43,226 bases of DNA. It comes from a virus. The translations under genes and the position numbers were made by a program. The stretch is from the IMG/VR virus record IMGVR_UViG_3300045918_000106, positions 1 through 43,226 of that record, one strand, 5' to 3'. Positions 1 to 7,353 of this stretch are shown here, piece by piece. Every line of letters begins with the position of its first letter. Within the stretch, counting starts at the first letter, position 1. The notes beneath the pieces are model-generated. The model saw only the letters and a list, made by a program, of their open reading frames with translations. It ran no database searches and had not been told where the DNA came from.

Positions 1-684
1 TACTGATATACTATTACCGCTTAAACTAACACCAATACTAGGTATAGCAGATAAAGCAGACCCAGTCGCTGAAACTCCTGTAGCAGTTATATTTATATTA
101 GTAGTTGTACTAGGTGTAGCAGATAAGGCAGAACCCGTAGCAGTATTGCCACTTAAACTAACACCAATACTAGGTATAGCAGATAAAGCAGAACTAGTAG
201 CAGTATTACCACTTAAACTAGCCAGTATAGTAGGAGCCTCGCCATTAGTATATACTGATATACTATTACCACCTAAACTAATACCAATACTAGGTGTAGC
301 GGATAAAGCAGAACTAGTAGCAGTATTACCACTTAAACTAGCCAGTATAGCAGGAGCCTCGCCATTAGTATATACTGATATACTATTACCGCTTAAACTA
401 ACACCAATACTAGGTATAGCAGATAAAGCAGACCCAGTCGCTGAAACTCCTGTAGCAGTTATATTTATATTAGTAGTTGTACTAGGTGTAGCAGATAAGG
501 CAGAACCCGTAGCAGTATTGCCACTTAAACTAACACCAATACTAGGTATAGCAGATAAAGCAGAACTAGTAGCAGTATTACCACTTAAACTAGCCAGTAT
601 AGTAGGAGCCTCGCCATTAGTATATACTGATATACTATTACCACCTAAACTAATACCAATACTAGGTGTAGCGGATAAAGCAGA
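1..684. repeat. Perfect 312-bp direct repeat, 372-bp period
   Basis: Bases 1-312 match 373-684 exactly, including silent positions. The repeat begins before the window. It lies inside the partial structural gene and keeps its reading frame (124 codons per unit). Confidence 0.95.
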
Positions 685-834
685 CCCAGTCACTGAAACT
701 CCTGTAGCAGTTATATTTATACTAGACGTAGTAACAGGGGTAATTCCTCCAGGTGTACTAGAAGAACTTACCCCTGTTATGGATACGTTAGATGATCCAG
801 GAGAAGATCCAGTAAGCGCTAATAGTAGTGACAT
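1..834 (-). CDS. Repeat-rich structural protein, C-terminal part missing (cut by window edge)
   Basis: The frame is open from an ATG at 834 to the left edge (278 codons), so the gene is partial at its 3' end. The start has a clear AAGGAG site just upstream. The product begins MSLLLALTGSSPGSSN and then consists of Ser/Thr/Ala/Gly-rich beta-type motifs such as GNSISVYTNGEAP and SLSGNTATGSALSA. These are arranged in a repeat of 124 residues (372 bp), and 1-312 is identical to 373-684. The composition resembles Ig-like or adhesin repeats of phage tail-associated proteins. Its position at the end of the virion operon supports a structural, perhaps surface-exposed, role. Exact function is unknown. 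Confidence 0.75.
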   Translation of the reverse strand, partial: MSLLLALTGSSPGSSNVSITGVSSSSTPGGITPVTTSSINITATGVSVTGSALSATPSIGISLGGNSISVYTNGEAPTILASLSGNTATSSALSAIPSIGVSLSGNTATGSALSATPSTTTNINITATGVSATGSALSAIPSIGVSLSGNSISVYTNGEAPAILASLSGNTATSSALSATPSIGISLGGNSISVYTNGEAPTILASLSGNTATSSALSAIPSIGVSLSGNTATGSALSATPSTTTNINITATGVSATGSALSAIPSIGVSLSGNSISV

Positions 835-859
835 AACTTCTCCTTAAATCAAAATTAAA

Positions 860-1150
860 CTACTTAGAAGATATATGAGAATATAAACTAGATAACATAA
901 TATATACTTGTAAGTACGTGCTAGTACCAATAGTCTCCCCAGTTTCTGGGCTTAATAAAGGGAACTCCTCGTTAGGGTTAGATAAATTTTCACTTATACT
1001 ATTAATTCCTCCAAGACAAGATATAGTACCATCTTGGAAAGAAGATATTATTTCCTGATTAAATACTATACTAGGAACTCCTTGGTAGGGGTTACTTATA
1101 TTAGCACTATTTGATCTTATCCATTTTTTACCTGCGGTCTCTATACTCAT
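860..1150 (-). CDS. Small hypothetical virion-operon protein
   Basis: This encodes 96 residues, beginning MSIETAGKKWIRSNSANI. The start is preceded by GGGAG and lies 2 bp after the stop of the upstream gene, so the two are probably co-translated. The phrase NPYQGVPSIVFNQEIISSFQDG suggests a soluble beta-containing protein, with no signal peptide or membrane segment. I do not recognise the family. Its place between two structural-type genes suggests a minor virion or tail-associated protein, but this is inference from context only. Confidence 0.6.
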   Translation of the reverse strand: MSIETAGKKWIRSNSANISNPYQGVPSIVFNQEIISSFQDGTISCLGGINSISENLSNPNEEFPLLSPETGETIGTSTYLQVYIMLSSLYSHISSK

Positions 1151-1152
1151 GA

Positions 1153-2640
1153 TTACTCCCAGTGTGCATCAAATCCAACTATCATTGCTATTGCCCCTGC
1201 TGTTGTTACTACTCCCAAATTACGCATTACTACAGCTACATACTCTCCGGGATTAACATGTATAGGAGCGTTAAATGTCATACCTCCAGGATTATCACTA
1301 ACTCCTGCTACTGCGGCGGCTTGATAGTTCTGCATACTTATAGGTATACGACGAGGAGCTTTAGTAGTACCTGAAGCAAAGGAGGCAGACTCAGTGGTAG
1401 CCATGGATACCGCAGTATGCCCATAGGCTAAAGATACTGCCCAAAGTATAGGACCTCCTGTTAATGCTGTTTGTATAGCCCCCGATATTTTAACTCCATA
1501 TATAACAAGTCTACGAGGAGTCTGGTTAATACCTCCAATAGGAACTTGGTAAGAGCATAAAATACCGTCTGTACCCGCAGTTAGGGTAGGTAATACTTGG
1601 AAACATCCTCCTAAGCCAACAAACTGTGCAGCAGCGGCAGTATTAGATATAGCAGCGGCGGCAGCCGTTGCAGCATTACTAATAAGTGCTGTTGATCCTA
1701 CTGTACCTCCATCTTGTCCTTGGGAGCCCATTAATCCCATACCTGCTAATAATACGGCATTAGCCTTATTATAAAAACCAAGTTGATCAACGTGCGTGGA
1801 CGCAATCTTAACCTGCATCTGTGTTCCGGTAAGACCTGCATTATTTCGCTGTTGAAAGCTGATTGGTAAAGATGAGGTCATAAAAGGCTCACCTTGACCA
1901 GTTGCTACAGGCAAAGGTATTACAGCCAGAATACCATTAACCCAGAACTCAGCCTCTCTTTGTGTGACTACTATTCGGTATTGACCATTCACGTTTAACG
2001 GAATTGCCGCGGCAGCCATAATCAATGCCGTGATTGTCTCTGTGCCGTTGTAGTTCATCACACCATACAGCCCAACTTCATTGACGCGAAAGTAAACACC
2101 TTCAGTTGGGGCTGTTTGTGCGTTCGCACCGTAAGGGAAAAATCCTGCTTCGAATACTTGACCTACCAGTGGTACTGCGGTAATTACGCCAGTCGCTTCC
2201 CAGTGAATACCATTTGAACCAAACAACGGGAATGTCTGCCATGTTGTATATTGGCATCCGGTGGCAGTCGTGGCTGTTGAGTTGGCGTTGCACAGTAGAT
2301 AACCAGCACCCATGGTCATCGTCATCGTAGTGAACTGATACCGCCAAATAGCCGTGTTCTGCGTAGTCTCCGTGAAGTTATCGAAGAATATCGGAGTGTC
2401 AATAGCTACTTCCATTCTCCCGTCATCCGTTACTTGTGGTGAGTCAAGGTAGGGAACGCCAGTCATTTGACCTGCATCATTCTCGCAGAACATCCGCACA
2501 GCCCCTACTGAGGATGGTTTTGGTGTTACGCCACCTAATCTTTGATTAACTTGTGGTAATGTATTATACGCAAATCCATCTGAATCAACCTTGGCTGCAA
2601 CGCCTGTTGATGGGTCTACTATTGTAGTTGCTAATGCCAT
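1153..2640 (-). CDS. Probable virion structural protein
   Basis: The start chosen is the ATG at 2640, which has AGGAGAC five bases upstream. A longer reading frame to 2667 uses a non-ATG codon and overlaps the previous gene. The product is 495 residues, beginning MALATTIVDPSTGVAAKVDSD. The N-terminal part is typical of phage structural proteins. Residues ~85-290 look like a lectin- or jelly-roll-like beta domain (WQTFPLFGSNGIHWEATGV, PTEGVYFRVNEVGLYGV, YRIVVTQREAEFWVNG). An Ala-rich helical segment and a second beta domain follow. The first two thirds of the gene are richer in G+C than the rest, suggesting a mosaic origin. The exact role is unknown. Confidence 0.7.
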   Translation of the reverse strand: MALATTIVDPSTGVAAKVDSDGFAYNTLPQVNQRLGGVTPKPSSVGAVRMFCENDAGQMTGVPYLDSPQVTDDGRMEVAIDTPIFFDNFTETTQNTAIWRYQFTTMTMTMGAGYLLCNANSTATTATGCQYTTWQTFPLFGSNGIHWEATGVITAVPLVGQVFEAGFFPYGANAQTAPTEGVYFRVNEVGLYGVMNYNGTETITALIMAAAAIPLNVNGQYRIVVTQREAEFWVNGILAVIPLPVATGQGEPFMTSSLPISFQQRNNAGLTGTQMQVKIASTHVDQLGFYNKANAVLLAGMGLMGSQGQDGGTVGSTALISNAATAAAAAISNTAAAAQFVGLGGCFQVLPTLTAGTDGILCSYQVPIGGINQTPRRLVIYGVKISGAIQTALTGGPILWAVSLAYGHTAVSMATTESASFASGTTKAPRRIPISMQNYQAAAVAGVSDNPGGMTFNAPIHVNPGEYVAVVMRNLGVVTTAGAIAMIVGFDAHWE

Positions 2641-2648
2641 AATGTCTC

Positions 2649-2942
2649 CTAGTCTGCCCAGACCCAACGCACGGTAAAGTTACCTTGCATCTGATCCAAA
2701 CACGTTCCATAAATTGTAAATCCAGTTCCTGCCGTTGGCGTGCCACAAGTAAGACCAATCAGTGCAGCCGCATAACGATGGTCTGATGCTGTATGATCTG
2801 TAGACGTGTCATCACCCATCATGTACGCTTCTGCTTTACTCGTCGCACTGATCCCCGTCTGACCTGTAACGGCAACAGATACTTCATTAACTCCCGGGAA
2901 GGAACCGAAGTCTATAGTTGCTGTACCTTGTCCAATAGCCAT
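2649..2942 (-). CDS. Small probable virion protein
   Basis: The product is 97 residues, beginning MAIGQGTATIDFGSFPGVNEVSV and ending VRWVWAD. An AAGGAAT site precedes the ATG. Small proteins with the pattern 'TATIDFGSFPG.NE.SV..TGQ..I' are familiar among small structural proteins of proteobacterial phages; this is recalled, not searched. No membrane segment is visible. The gene ends 8 bp before the next start. Like the following gene, it uses more G and C at third positions than most of the window. Confidence 0.65.
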   Translation of the reverse strand: MAIGQGTATIDFGSFPGVNEVSVAVTGQTGISATSKAEAYMMGDDTSTDHTASDHRYAAALIGLTCGTPTAGTGFTIYGTCLDQMQGNFTVRWVWAD

Positions 2943-2952
2943 ATATTATTCC

Positions 2953-3384
2953 TTAAGCAAGGTTAATAAGAGCAGTACCACCAGCATTAGTAGGCATAGT
3001 TAATGTAAACGTTCCTGCTGTAATGGACTGTGAGCTAAATGTATGAACACTAATAGCCTTATTAGTTTTAGCTGTATTATACACTAAAGCTGCACTGAAT
3101 CCTGTGGCACTAAAGCTTGTCCAAGATACTGTAGATGCGGATGTGGGTCCCGCATATGCAATAGTACCTGTAGCTCCCGGAGTTGCAAAAGTGATTGTAG
3201 CTCCTCCTGCTACATAAGTACCAGAGTTAGCAACTTCAGAAGTTGCGCTATATGCAGCAGTAGCTGCACTAAGTGTAGCTGCATCTAAATAGAGTGCGAT
3301 TTTTAGTGCATCAGTACCTAGTACATGTGTACCAGTTAATAGTTCCGTTTTGAAAGATGTGCAAAGTGCTTGTGTGCTAGCCAT
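2953..3384 (-). CDS. Putative phage structural protein (Ala/Thr/Ser-rich)
   Basis: The product is 143 residues with a good AAGGAG site. The N-terminus CTSFKTELLTGTHVLGTDALKIALYLDAATL resembles a recurrent small structural family in tailed phages (pattern 'F...LL.GTH.....D..KIALY....L'). The rest alternates short beta strands with TVSWTSFSATGFSAALVYN and VHTFSSQSITAGTFTLTMP. No enzymatic motif is visible. It probably belongs to the tail or head decoration set, but the exact role cannot be read from sequence. Confidence 0.65.
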   Translation of the reverse strand: MASTQALCTSFKTELLTGTHVLGTDALKIALYLDAATLSAATAAYSATSEVANSGTYVAGGATITFATPGATGTIAYAGPTSASTVSWTSFSATGFSAALVYNTAKTNKAISVHTFSSQSITAGTFTLTMPTNAGGTALINLA

Positions 3385-3394
3385 AACTTACTCC

Positions 3395-3586
3395 TTAATT
3401 GAATTCTGCAGCAAGTACCGTACCGGTATTGCCTTCTTTTAAATGTACATGAACAGATCTATGAACTAGCTGCCCCTCATACCAATATTCAACCCATTCT
3501 GTAGAGTCTGTATCAGTATCATTTATTCCAGTTCTTTTTTCTAAAACTGAATCATCCATCTCTCCATGGATTGTTGTTATATTCAT
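3395..3586 (-). CDS. Small hypothetical protein
   Basis: The product is 63 residues, acidic in the first half (MDDSVLEKRTGINDTDTDS), then WVEYWYEGQLVHRSVHVHLKEG. The start overlaps the stop of the preceding gene by 4 bp (ATGA) and a GAGGT site lies seven bases upstream, so translation is probably coupled. I do not recognise the family. Its place in the virion operon is the only functional clue. Confidence 0.55.
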   Translation of the reverse strand: MNITTIHGEMDDSVLEKRTGINDTDTDSTEWVEYWYEGQLVHRSVHVHLKEGNTGTVLAAEFN

Positions 3587-4176
3587 CTAGTAACCTCTTT
3601 AATTAGTGTAATAGTGCCAGTAAGTACTTGCGTTACTGTACCTGTTGATGTTTGTACCATTTCTAAACTATATACAGCCGTACTAAATGTATAGGCTGCT
3701 GTTATAATAGCAGGTACTAAAATAATTATAGACTTTGTTATATTGTCAATAATTATTTTACCCTCTGATGTATATTCATCTATAGTAGTTGTGGAATCAA
3801 TTTTTGCTCTTAACTGCATTCTAGCAGTATAACCAGTTAAATCTATAGGAGCATAGTATTCTAGAATCCCTCCTGTACCATAGGGTGTAAATGCAAGGGA
3901 GTTTATATCGTTGAAGGTTAAGGTGTCAGAAGTAAGTGTTGTTACTACATTATAATTTTCTGTAGAGTTTATCTCTTTCATTCCACCAACGTTCGTAATT
4001 TTAGTACGCCATCCGGTTGTTAAACCGTGTCCTACAGAAGTTACGACTATTGGTGCACTTTGGGAGATTGCTGTAATAGGTTTATATACTTTAGTATCTG
4101 ATTCCCAACGTAATACCTCATTAAAAGTACTACCTTGATACATCTTCATATTGAGTTTAATTGGAGCAGTACTCAT
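3583..4176 (-). CDS. Putative tail-associated structural protein
   Basis: The product is 197 residues with AAGGAT upstream of the ATG. Residues ~42-95 (IVVTSVGHGLTTGWRTKITNVGGMKEIN ... VTTLTSDTLTFNDINS) resemble the small beta domain often described in phage tail proteins as like the FCCH domain of ubiquitin-activating E1. Residues ~110-197 form a beta domain (DLTGYTARMQLRAKID ... YSLEMVQTSTGTVTQVLTGTITLIKEV) of the type seen in phage baseplate upper-protein or fibre-like genes. It is the first gene downstream of the promoter at 4219-4247, so it leads the transcript running to the left edge. Confidence 0.65.
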   Translation of the reverse strand: MSTAPIKLNMKMYQGSTFNEVLRWESDTKVYKPITAISQSAPIVVTSVGHGLTTGWRTKITNVGGMKEINSTENYNVVTTLTSDTLTFNDINSLAFTPYGTGGILEYYAPIDLTGYTARMQLRAKIDSTTTIDEYTSEGKIIIDNITKSIIILVPAIITAAYTFSTAVYSLEMVQTSTGTVTQVLTGTITLIKEVTR

Positions 4177-4218
4177 AGGGTATCCTTAAGAAATTTAATA
4201 TCATTACTGATTTTACAC

Positions 4219-4247
4219 ATTATAGCACTATAGATGCAAAAAGTCAA
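4219..4247 (-). promoter_or_regulatory. Sigma-70 promoter for 4176 and genes to its left
   Basis: On the minus strand, TTGACT (4242-4247) and TATAAT (4219-4224) are separated by 17 bp. The A/T-rich block AAAAATTTTTATCC lies directly upstream of the -35, as at three other promoters in the window. Confidence 0.85.
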
Positions 4248-4274
4248 GGATAAAAATTTTTATCCTTGACTTTT
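4239..4274. terminator. 36-bp perfect palindrome, possible bidirectional terminator overlapping a -35 box
   Basis: Two 18-bp arms, AAAAGTCAAGGATAAAAA and its complement, meet at 4256/4257 without a loop. The palindrome follows the stop of the gene at 4278 and includes the -35 of the promoter at 4219-4247. It may act as a weak terminator, a symmetrical UP element, or both. Confidence 0.5.
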
Positions 4275-4277
4275 GGA

Positions 4278-4703
4278 TTACGGCACTGTTAAATGTATGT
4301 CTGGTAGAGCAAACCAATGATCTTCTATAGATGCCATAGGTTGCCATACTATTATTGTTCTAATAATATAGTCTCCGGTAGGGACTCCTCCAGGGGCCTC
4401 TAAGATAATAGAACATTCTTTTAATCCCCCGAGGTCAAAATACCTATAAGCTATAGGAAAATCAAAAATTAAGCCAGTTTTAGTATTGATTAACTGCCTC
4501 TGTACCATACTATTATTATGGTAATCCTCTATTAGTATTTTTATGTTATACTCTATTTCTAGAGCACTATGGATTTTTTCTACTCTTACTATATTAGCTT
4601 CAACAACTTGGTAAATATCTGGATGGGGTGCGTAGCTTTGATATACAGTAAACAACACTAAAAAGGTAAGAATAGCTACTATAACGCTTGTAAACTTTCT
4701 CAT
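4278..4703 (-). CDS. Membrane-anchored hypothetical protein
   Basis: The product is 141 residues. Residues ~5-24 (FTSVIVAILTFLVLFTVYQS) form one hydrophobic segment after a basic start MRK, indicating an N-in anchor or uncleaved signal. The rest is a predicted periplasmic beta domain (VEANIVRVEKIHSALEIEYNIKILIEDY ... DYIIRTIIVWQPMASIEDHWFALPDIHLTV). The start overlaps the stop of the upstream coiled-coil gene by 4 bp. It lies beside holin-like genes, so an accessory lysis or envelope role is possible. No lytic catalytic motif is present and the function is unknown. Confidence 0.6.
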   Translation of the reverse strand: MRKFTSVIVAILTFLVLFTVYQSYAPHPDIYQVVEANIVRVEKIHSALEIEYNIKILIEDYHNNSMVQRQLINTKTGLIFDFPIAYRYFDLGGLKECSIILEAPGGVPTGDYIIRTIIVWQPMASIEDHWFALPDIHLTVP

Positions 4704-5125
4704 GATTTATGTGCCAATATTTTAATATACTCAATTAGAGCATAGCCTATTAAAGTTATACCACCCCAAGTTACTCCAGATACCACCTTCTTTTTAGTTT
4801 CCAAAGCTATGGCCTTTTTTTCCGTTTGATCTTCTTTTCTCTCTATATACATCCTACCGTGCCCTGCAAAATCTTTATCCGGTATAGCAGTATGTAGTTG
4901 CTCTGTAAGAAGTTCGTGTCTTCTTTTCCCTTCGTCTGAGTGTTCTTTTAACATAGAAGATATTGCTTCTATTTTCTCATCTAAGGCGGCGGATCTATTA
5001 ATAGATAGTTTTCTACTTGCTTTTACTTCATCAAGTATTTCCTTATATCTAATCATTTCTTCTCTAGAGTGATCTTCGAAGGTATCTTGCCATCTTATCA
5101 TAGCAGTTGTTAGTTCATCCACCAT
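4700..5125 (-). CDS. Coiled-coil protein with C-terminal membrane anchor (holin-associated type)
   Basis: The product is 141 residues with AAGGAG upstream. Residues ~1-75 are strongly helical and charged (coiled coil). A short motif DKDFAGHGRMYIERKED follows, and residues ~115-136 (VSGVTWGGITLIGYALIEYIKIL) form one membrane segment. The arrangement 'PD.D..GH..YHE..' plus a terminal anchor recurs in small phage proteins encoded next to holins. The neighbours are a two-segment holin-like protein and another anchored protein. A role in the lysis timing complex is inferred from this context. Confidence 0.6.
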   Translation of the reverse strand: MVDELTTAMIRWQDTFEDHSREEMIRYKEILDEVKASRKLSINRSAALDEKIEAISSMLKEHSDEGKRRHELLTEQLHTAIPDKDFAGHGRMYIERKEDQTEKKAIALETKKKVVSGVTWGGITLIGYALIEYIKILAHKS

Positions 5126-5141
5126 ACTGCTCCTTTATACT

Positions 5142-5330
5142 TTATTTAGCAGTTATAGGCTGCGTAGTTACTAGTCTAAGAATTAAAACTAGTATAGAGA
5201 TTATTATACCTACGTACATCTGATTAACTGGAGTAATAGGAAGTAAAAATACATACCCCTGCATTACAGAAATAATAGCAATAAATATAGAAAATAATAC
5301 CGTTTTACTTTTTAATAATTGTAGAATCAT
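5142..5330 (-). CDS. Putative holin (two membrane segments)
   Basis: The product is 62 residues. Residues ~10-30 (TVLFSIFIAIISVMQGYVFLL) and ~36-56 (NQMYVGIIISILVLILRLVTT) are two hydrophobic helices, and the tail ends LRLVTTQPITAK. The pattern 'LLKSKT....PV...VG...ILVLILRLVTT.PI' is familiar in small holin-like phage proteins. The start overlaps the preceding stop by 4 bp. Holins of this class permeabilise the inner membrane to release or activate the endolysin. No endolysin gene was found in this window, so the assignment rests on topology and neighbours. Confidence 0.6.
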   Translation of the reverse strand: MILQLLKSKTVLFSIFIAIISVMQGYVFLLPITPVNQMYVGIIISILVLILRLVTTQPITAK

Positions 5331-5599
5331 AGTTCTGAATCCGTAACTGTACCTAAGTCCGTTCTAGCTGAGAAGGCCTTATCTAATGTAACTAGTGGAT
5401 CTTCTCCATGAACTAATTTAGCATTTACACTAATACTACTTAAGCCCCCCATTCCGGGTATTCCATTTGTAGTAGTTTCTAAGGACTCTACTCCGTTAAT
5501 TAAAGTTACTGCGTGTAACACATATGTACCATATAAATTACCTTGCACATCTCCGGAGAAGTTTTGTAACTTAGCTACTACTGTAAATTTTTTTGACAT
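5327..5599 (-). CDS. Hypothetical small virion-operon protein
   Basis: The product is 90 residues, beginning MSKKFTVVAKLQNFSGDVQGNLYGTYVLHAVTLINGVESL, with AAGGAAT before the ATG. It looks like a soluble beta protein with a flexible Gly/Ser-rich middle (GIPGMGGLSSISVNAKL). No membrane segment or catalytic motif is visible, and I do not recognise the family. Its 4-bp overlap with the holin-like gene implies coupled translation. Confidence 0.55.
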   Translation of the reverse strand: MSKKFTVVAKLQNFSGDVQGNLYGTYVLHAVTLINGVESLETTTNGIPGMGGLSSISVNAKLVHGEDPLVTLDKAFSARTDLGTVTDSEL

Positions 5600-5609
5600 A
5601 ATTTATTCC

Positions 5610-5894
5610 TTAAAGTTTAAGACCTATTTTATAGTTTTTGTAGATTATTACTACTTCAATAGTAAGTATTAATAGGTCTAATATAACATTTACTGTCTCT
5701 GAAGCATAATAAGTGCAAGATATTACGATACCTATCCAGGATAAAAAATAAATAACTACATTTATATTTGTTGGATGCTTACCCAATATAGGATTTATTT
5801 CATACATGCCCTCATGGTTCTGTATATCTAAAGTTTGCCCCATATCTATTAGAAGGGATATTACTACTAATACGGAAAGAAAAAATAATACCAT
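5610..5894 (-). CDS. Three-segment small membrane protein
   Basis: The product is 94 residues with hydrophobic stretches at ~2-20, ~45-62 and ~66-86. The loop DMGQTLDIQNHEGMYEINPILGKHPTNINVVIYF carries the 'E.NP.LG.HP....V..Y' pattern seen in a widespread family of small membrane proteins of phages and bacteria, whose function is not established. The start codon shares one base with the stop of the upstream gene (TAATG), so translation is coupled. A role with the holin-like neighbours is possible but unproven. Confidence 0.6.
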   Translation of the reverse strand: MVLFFLSVLVVISLLIDMGQTLDIQNHEGMYEINPILGKHPTNINVVIYFLSWIGIVISCTYYASETVNVILDLLILTIEVVIIYKNYKIGLKL

Positions 5895-6754
5895 TATACC
5901 TCCTCTATATCTATTTGGGTGGCATAATAGTCTAATATTGGTAGACTAAGGCTTGGTAGTTGAAGCATTTTACCGTATATTTGATGTGCTTGTTCTTTTT
6001 CCCAATCTGCTGAGTTATCAGGAAATAAACTAATAAATACTGCCTTAGCACTTCCATTACCTCTAAGCATTTTTGATAGTTGTACTCTTTCCGTATTTAT
6101 AATATAAGGTAAAGTAAAACTAAGAGTATTATACCTTATACCTCTATTAGATATTAGATCTCCTGACTCTGTTCTTTCACTAACAGTAGTATCCTTGAAA
6201 GTAGCGGACATACCATATGTTGTATTATACGTAGGAGACCAGTAAGGCCCTATTATAAGCCTAGAGGCTTCTAAATACCCTACTACGTTACTAGTATCTG
6301 TTATAACTATTCTAACACTTAATCCCGATGGTTGGGAAGGTATCCATAGTCTTGCGTACGTTCCTCCTCCAAAAGCATATGTATTAACTCCGCTAGCTGT
6401 GGTAGCCCAGTCCCATAAACTTAAAGATTGATAAGGAGAACATAGAGTAGGTCCTGCTACAGTACTGGTTCCTGTAAAGTTATTTGCAGAAAATACTGTA
6501 ACTGTTAAAGTAGCAGTAGCACTTAAGTTACAAAAAGGTAATATAACTGCTCCTACTGTAGTAGCTGATGTAAATACTGCTGTAAGAGTAGCAGTAGTAG
6601 TAGCTGCTGTAGATCTCCATACTTTACCCTTGGCATCTAGGGTAAGATTTGTTACAGGAGTAGTTATGCTATTTAATACACTACTTGCAGTAAGTGCAGT
6701 GGAAGGCAGATCTACTGCATTTTGATATATTATTCTTAAATTATTTGCACCCAT
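5894..6754 (-). CDS. Putative tail protein with carbohydrate-binding-like beta domain
   Basis: The product is 286 residues with AGAGGAT before the ATG. The N-terminal domain (LNSITTPVTNLTLDAKGKVWRSTAA ... VGAVILPFCNLSATATLTVTVFS ... YARLWIPSQPSGLSVRIVITDTSN ... YLEASRLIIGPYWSP) has the strand pattern of galactose-binding-like phage tail proteins. The C-terminal part (MSATFKDTTVSERTESGDLISNRG ... HQIYGKMLQLPSLSLPILDYYATQIDIEEV) resembles tail-fibre attachment proteins. It is the first gene after the strong promoter at 6785-6813. A role at the tail tip or fibre base is likely, but the specific partner is unknown. Confidence 0.65.
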   Translation of the reverse strand: MGANNLRIIYQNAVDLPSTALTASSVLNSITTPVTNLTLDAKGKVWRSTAATTTATLTAVFTSATTVGAVILPFCNLSATATLTVTVFSANNFTGTSTVAGPTLCSPYQSLSLWDWATTASGVNTYAFGGGTYARLWIPSQPSGLSVRIVITDTSNVVGYLEASRLIIGPYWSPTYNTTYGMSATFKDTTVSERTESGDLISNRGIRYNTLSFTLPYIINTERVQLSKMLRGNGSAKAVFISLFPDNSADWEKEQAHQIYGKMLQLPSLSLPILDYYATQIDIEEV

Positions 6755-6784
6755 ATAAGATCCTCTGCCTAAATTATACTACTA

Positions 6785-6813
6785 ATTATACCTACTATGC
6801 TACCAAATGTCAA
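6785..6813 (-). promoter_or_regulatory. Perfect-consensus sigma-70 promoter for 6754 and genes to its left
   Basis: On the minus strand, TTGACA (6808-6813) and TATAAT (6785-6790) are separated by 17 bp. AAAAAATTTTATCC lies directly upstream of the -35. The predicted start is about 24 bp before the ATG at 6754. Confidence 0.9.
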
Positions 6814-6825
6814 GGATAAAATTTT

Positions 6826-7353
6826 TTATACTATTGGCATGCTACCTTCTGGAGCTATAAATACTGGTAGTAATGAAATTATCTCGGATTCTGTAGGTAT
6901 TGATTTAGTTCCAGCGGATACGTCCGATAAGTAAGAGTAGCAAAAAGTCCATACAGCATCTCTCCATAAGACAAATGCCTGAGACTCCGCGGAGAATATT
7001 AGATTAGAGGAGTTAGTATACGTACAAGCAGAAATAATATTATTGTACCCATACTGTATAGCAGTATTATTTAGATACCTTTGTACTGCTAAGGATAGTT
7101 GTTTCTCTATTTCTTTTGGTGTAAGGGATATACTAGTTACTAAAGCCTGTATATCTTCCTCATTAGAAGCTATGGGAGGAGAGGATGCTTCTATAGCATT
7201 ATTAATATAGTTTTCCAGTAATCTATCTAGGGTTGCACCTGTAATATATTTTCCCTCTACTATAGGTACTGGAAAATTAATAGTAACTTGTTTAATACCA
7301 TTATGAAAGTTTAAAGCTATTTGACCATTACTAAATCCTACTATTGTATACAT
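6826..7353 (-). CDS. DUF4376-like tail fibre assembly protein
   Basis: The product is 175 residues with AAGGAAT before the ATG. The N-terminus (YTIVGFSNGQIALNFHNGIKQVTINFPVPIVEGKYITGATLDRLL) is a small beta domain. Residues ~85-170 (LSLAVQRYLNNTAIQYGYNNIISACTYT ... FSAESQAFVLWRDAVWTFCYSYL ... IPTESEIISLLPVF) match the helical pattern of DUF4376-type proteins, with conserved Tyr/Trp positions. These are usually encoded next to tail fibres and are thought to help fibre assembly. It overlaps the sulfotransferase gene by 13 bp and ends just before the promoter at 6785. Confidence 0.75.
   Translation of the reverse strand: MYTIVGFSNGQIALNFHNGIKQVTINFPVPIVEGKYITGATLDRLLENYINNAIEASSPPIASNEEDIQALVTSISLTPKEIEKQLSLAVQRYLNNTAIQYGYNNIISACTYTNSSNLIFSAESQAFVLWRDAVWTFCYSYLSDVSAGTKSIPTESEIISLLPVFIAPEGSMPIV

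Noticed and set aside
146-847. Plus-strand open frame of 233 codons over the left-edge repeats
   Set aside because: It is a shadow of the minus-strand gene starting at 834, which has a good ribosome site and matches the operon direction. The repeats keep the opposite frame open by chance.
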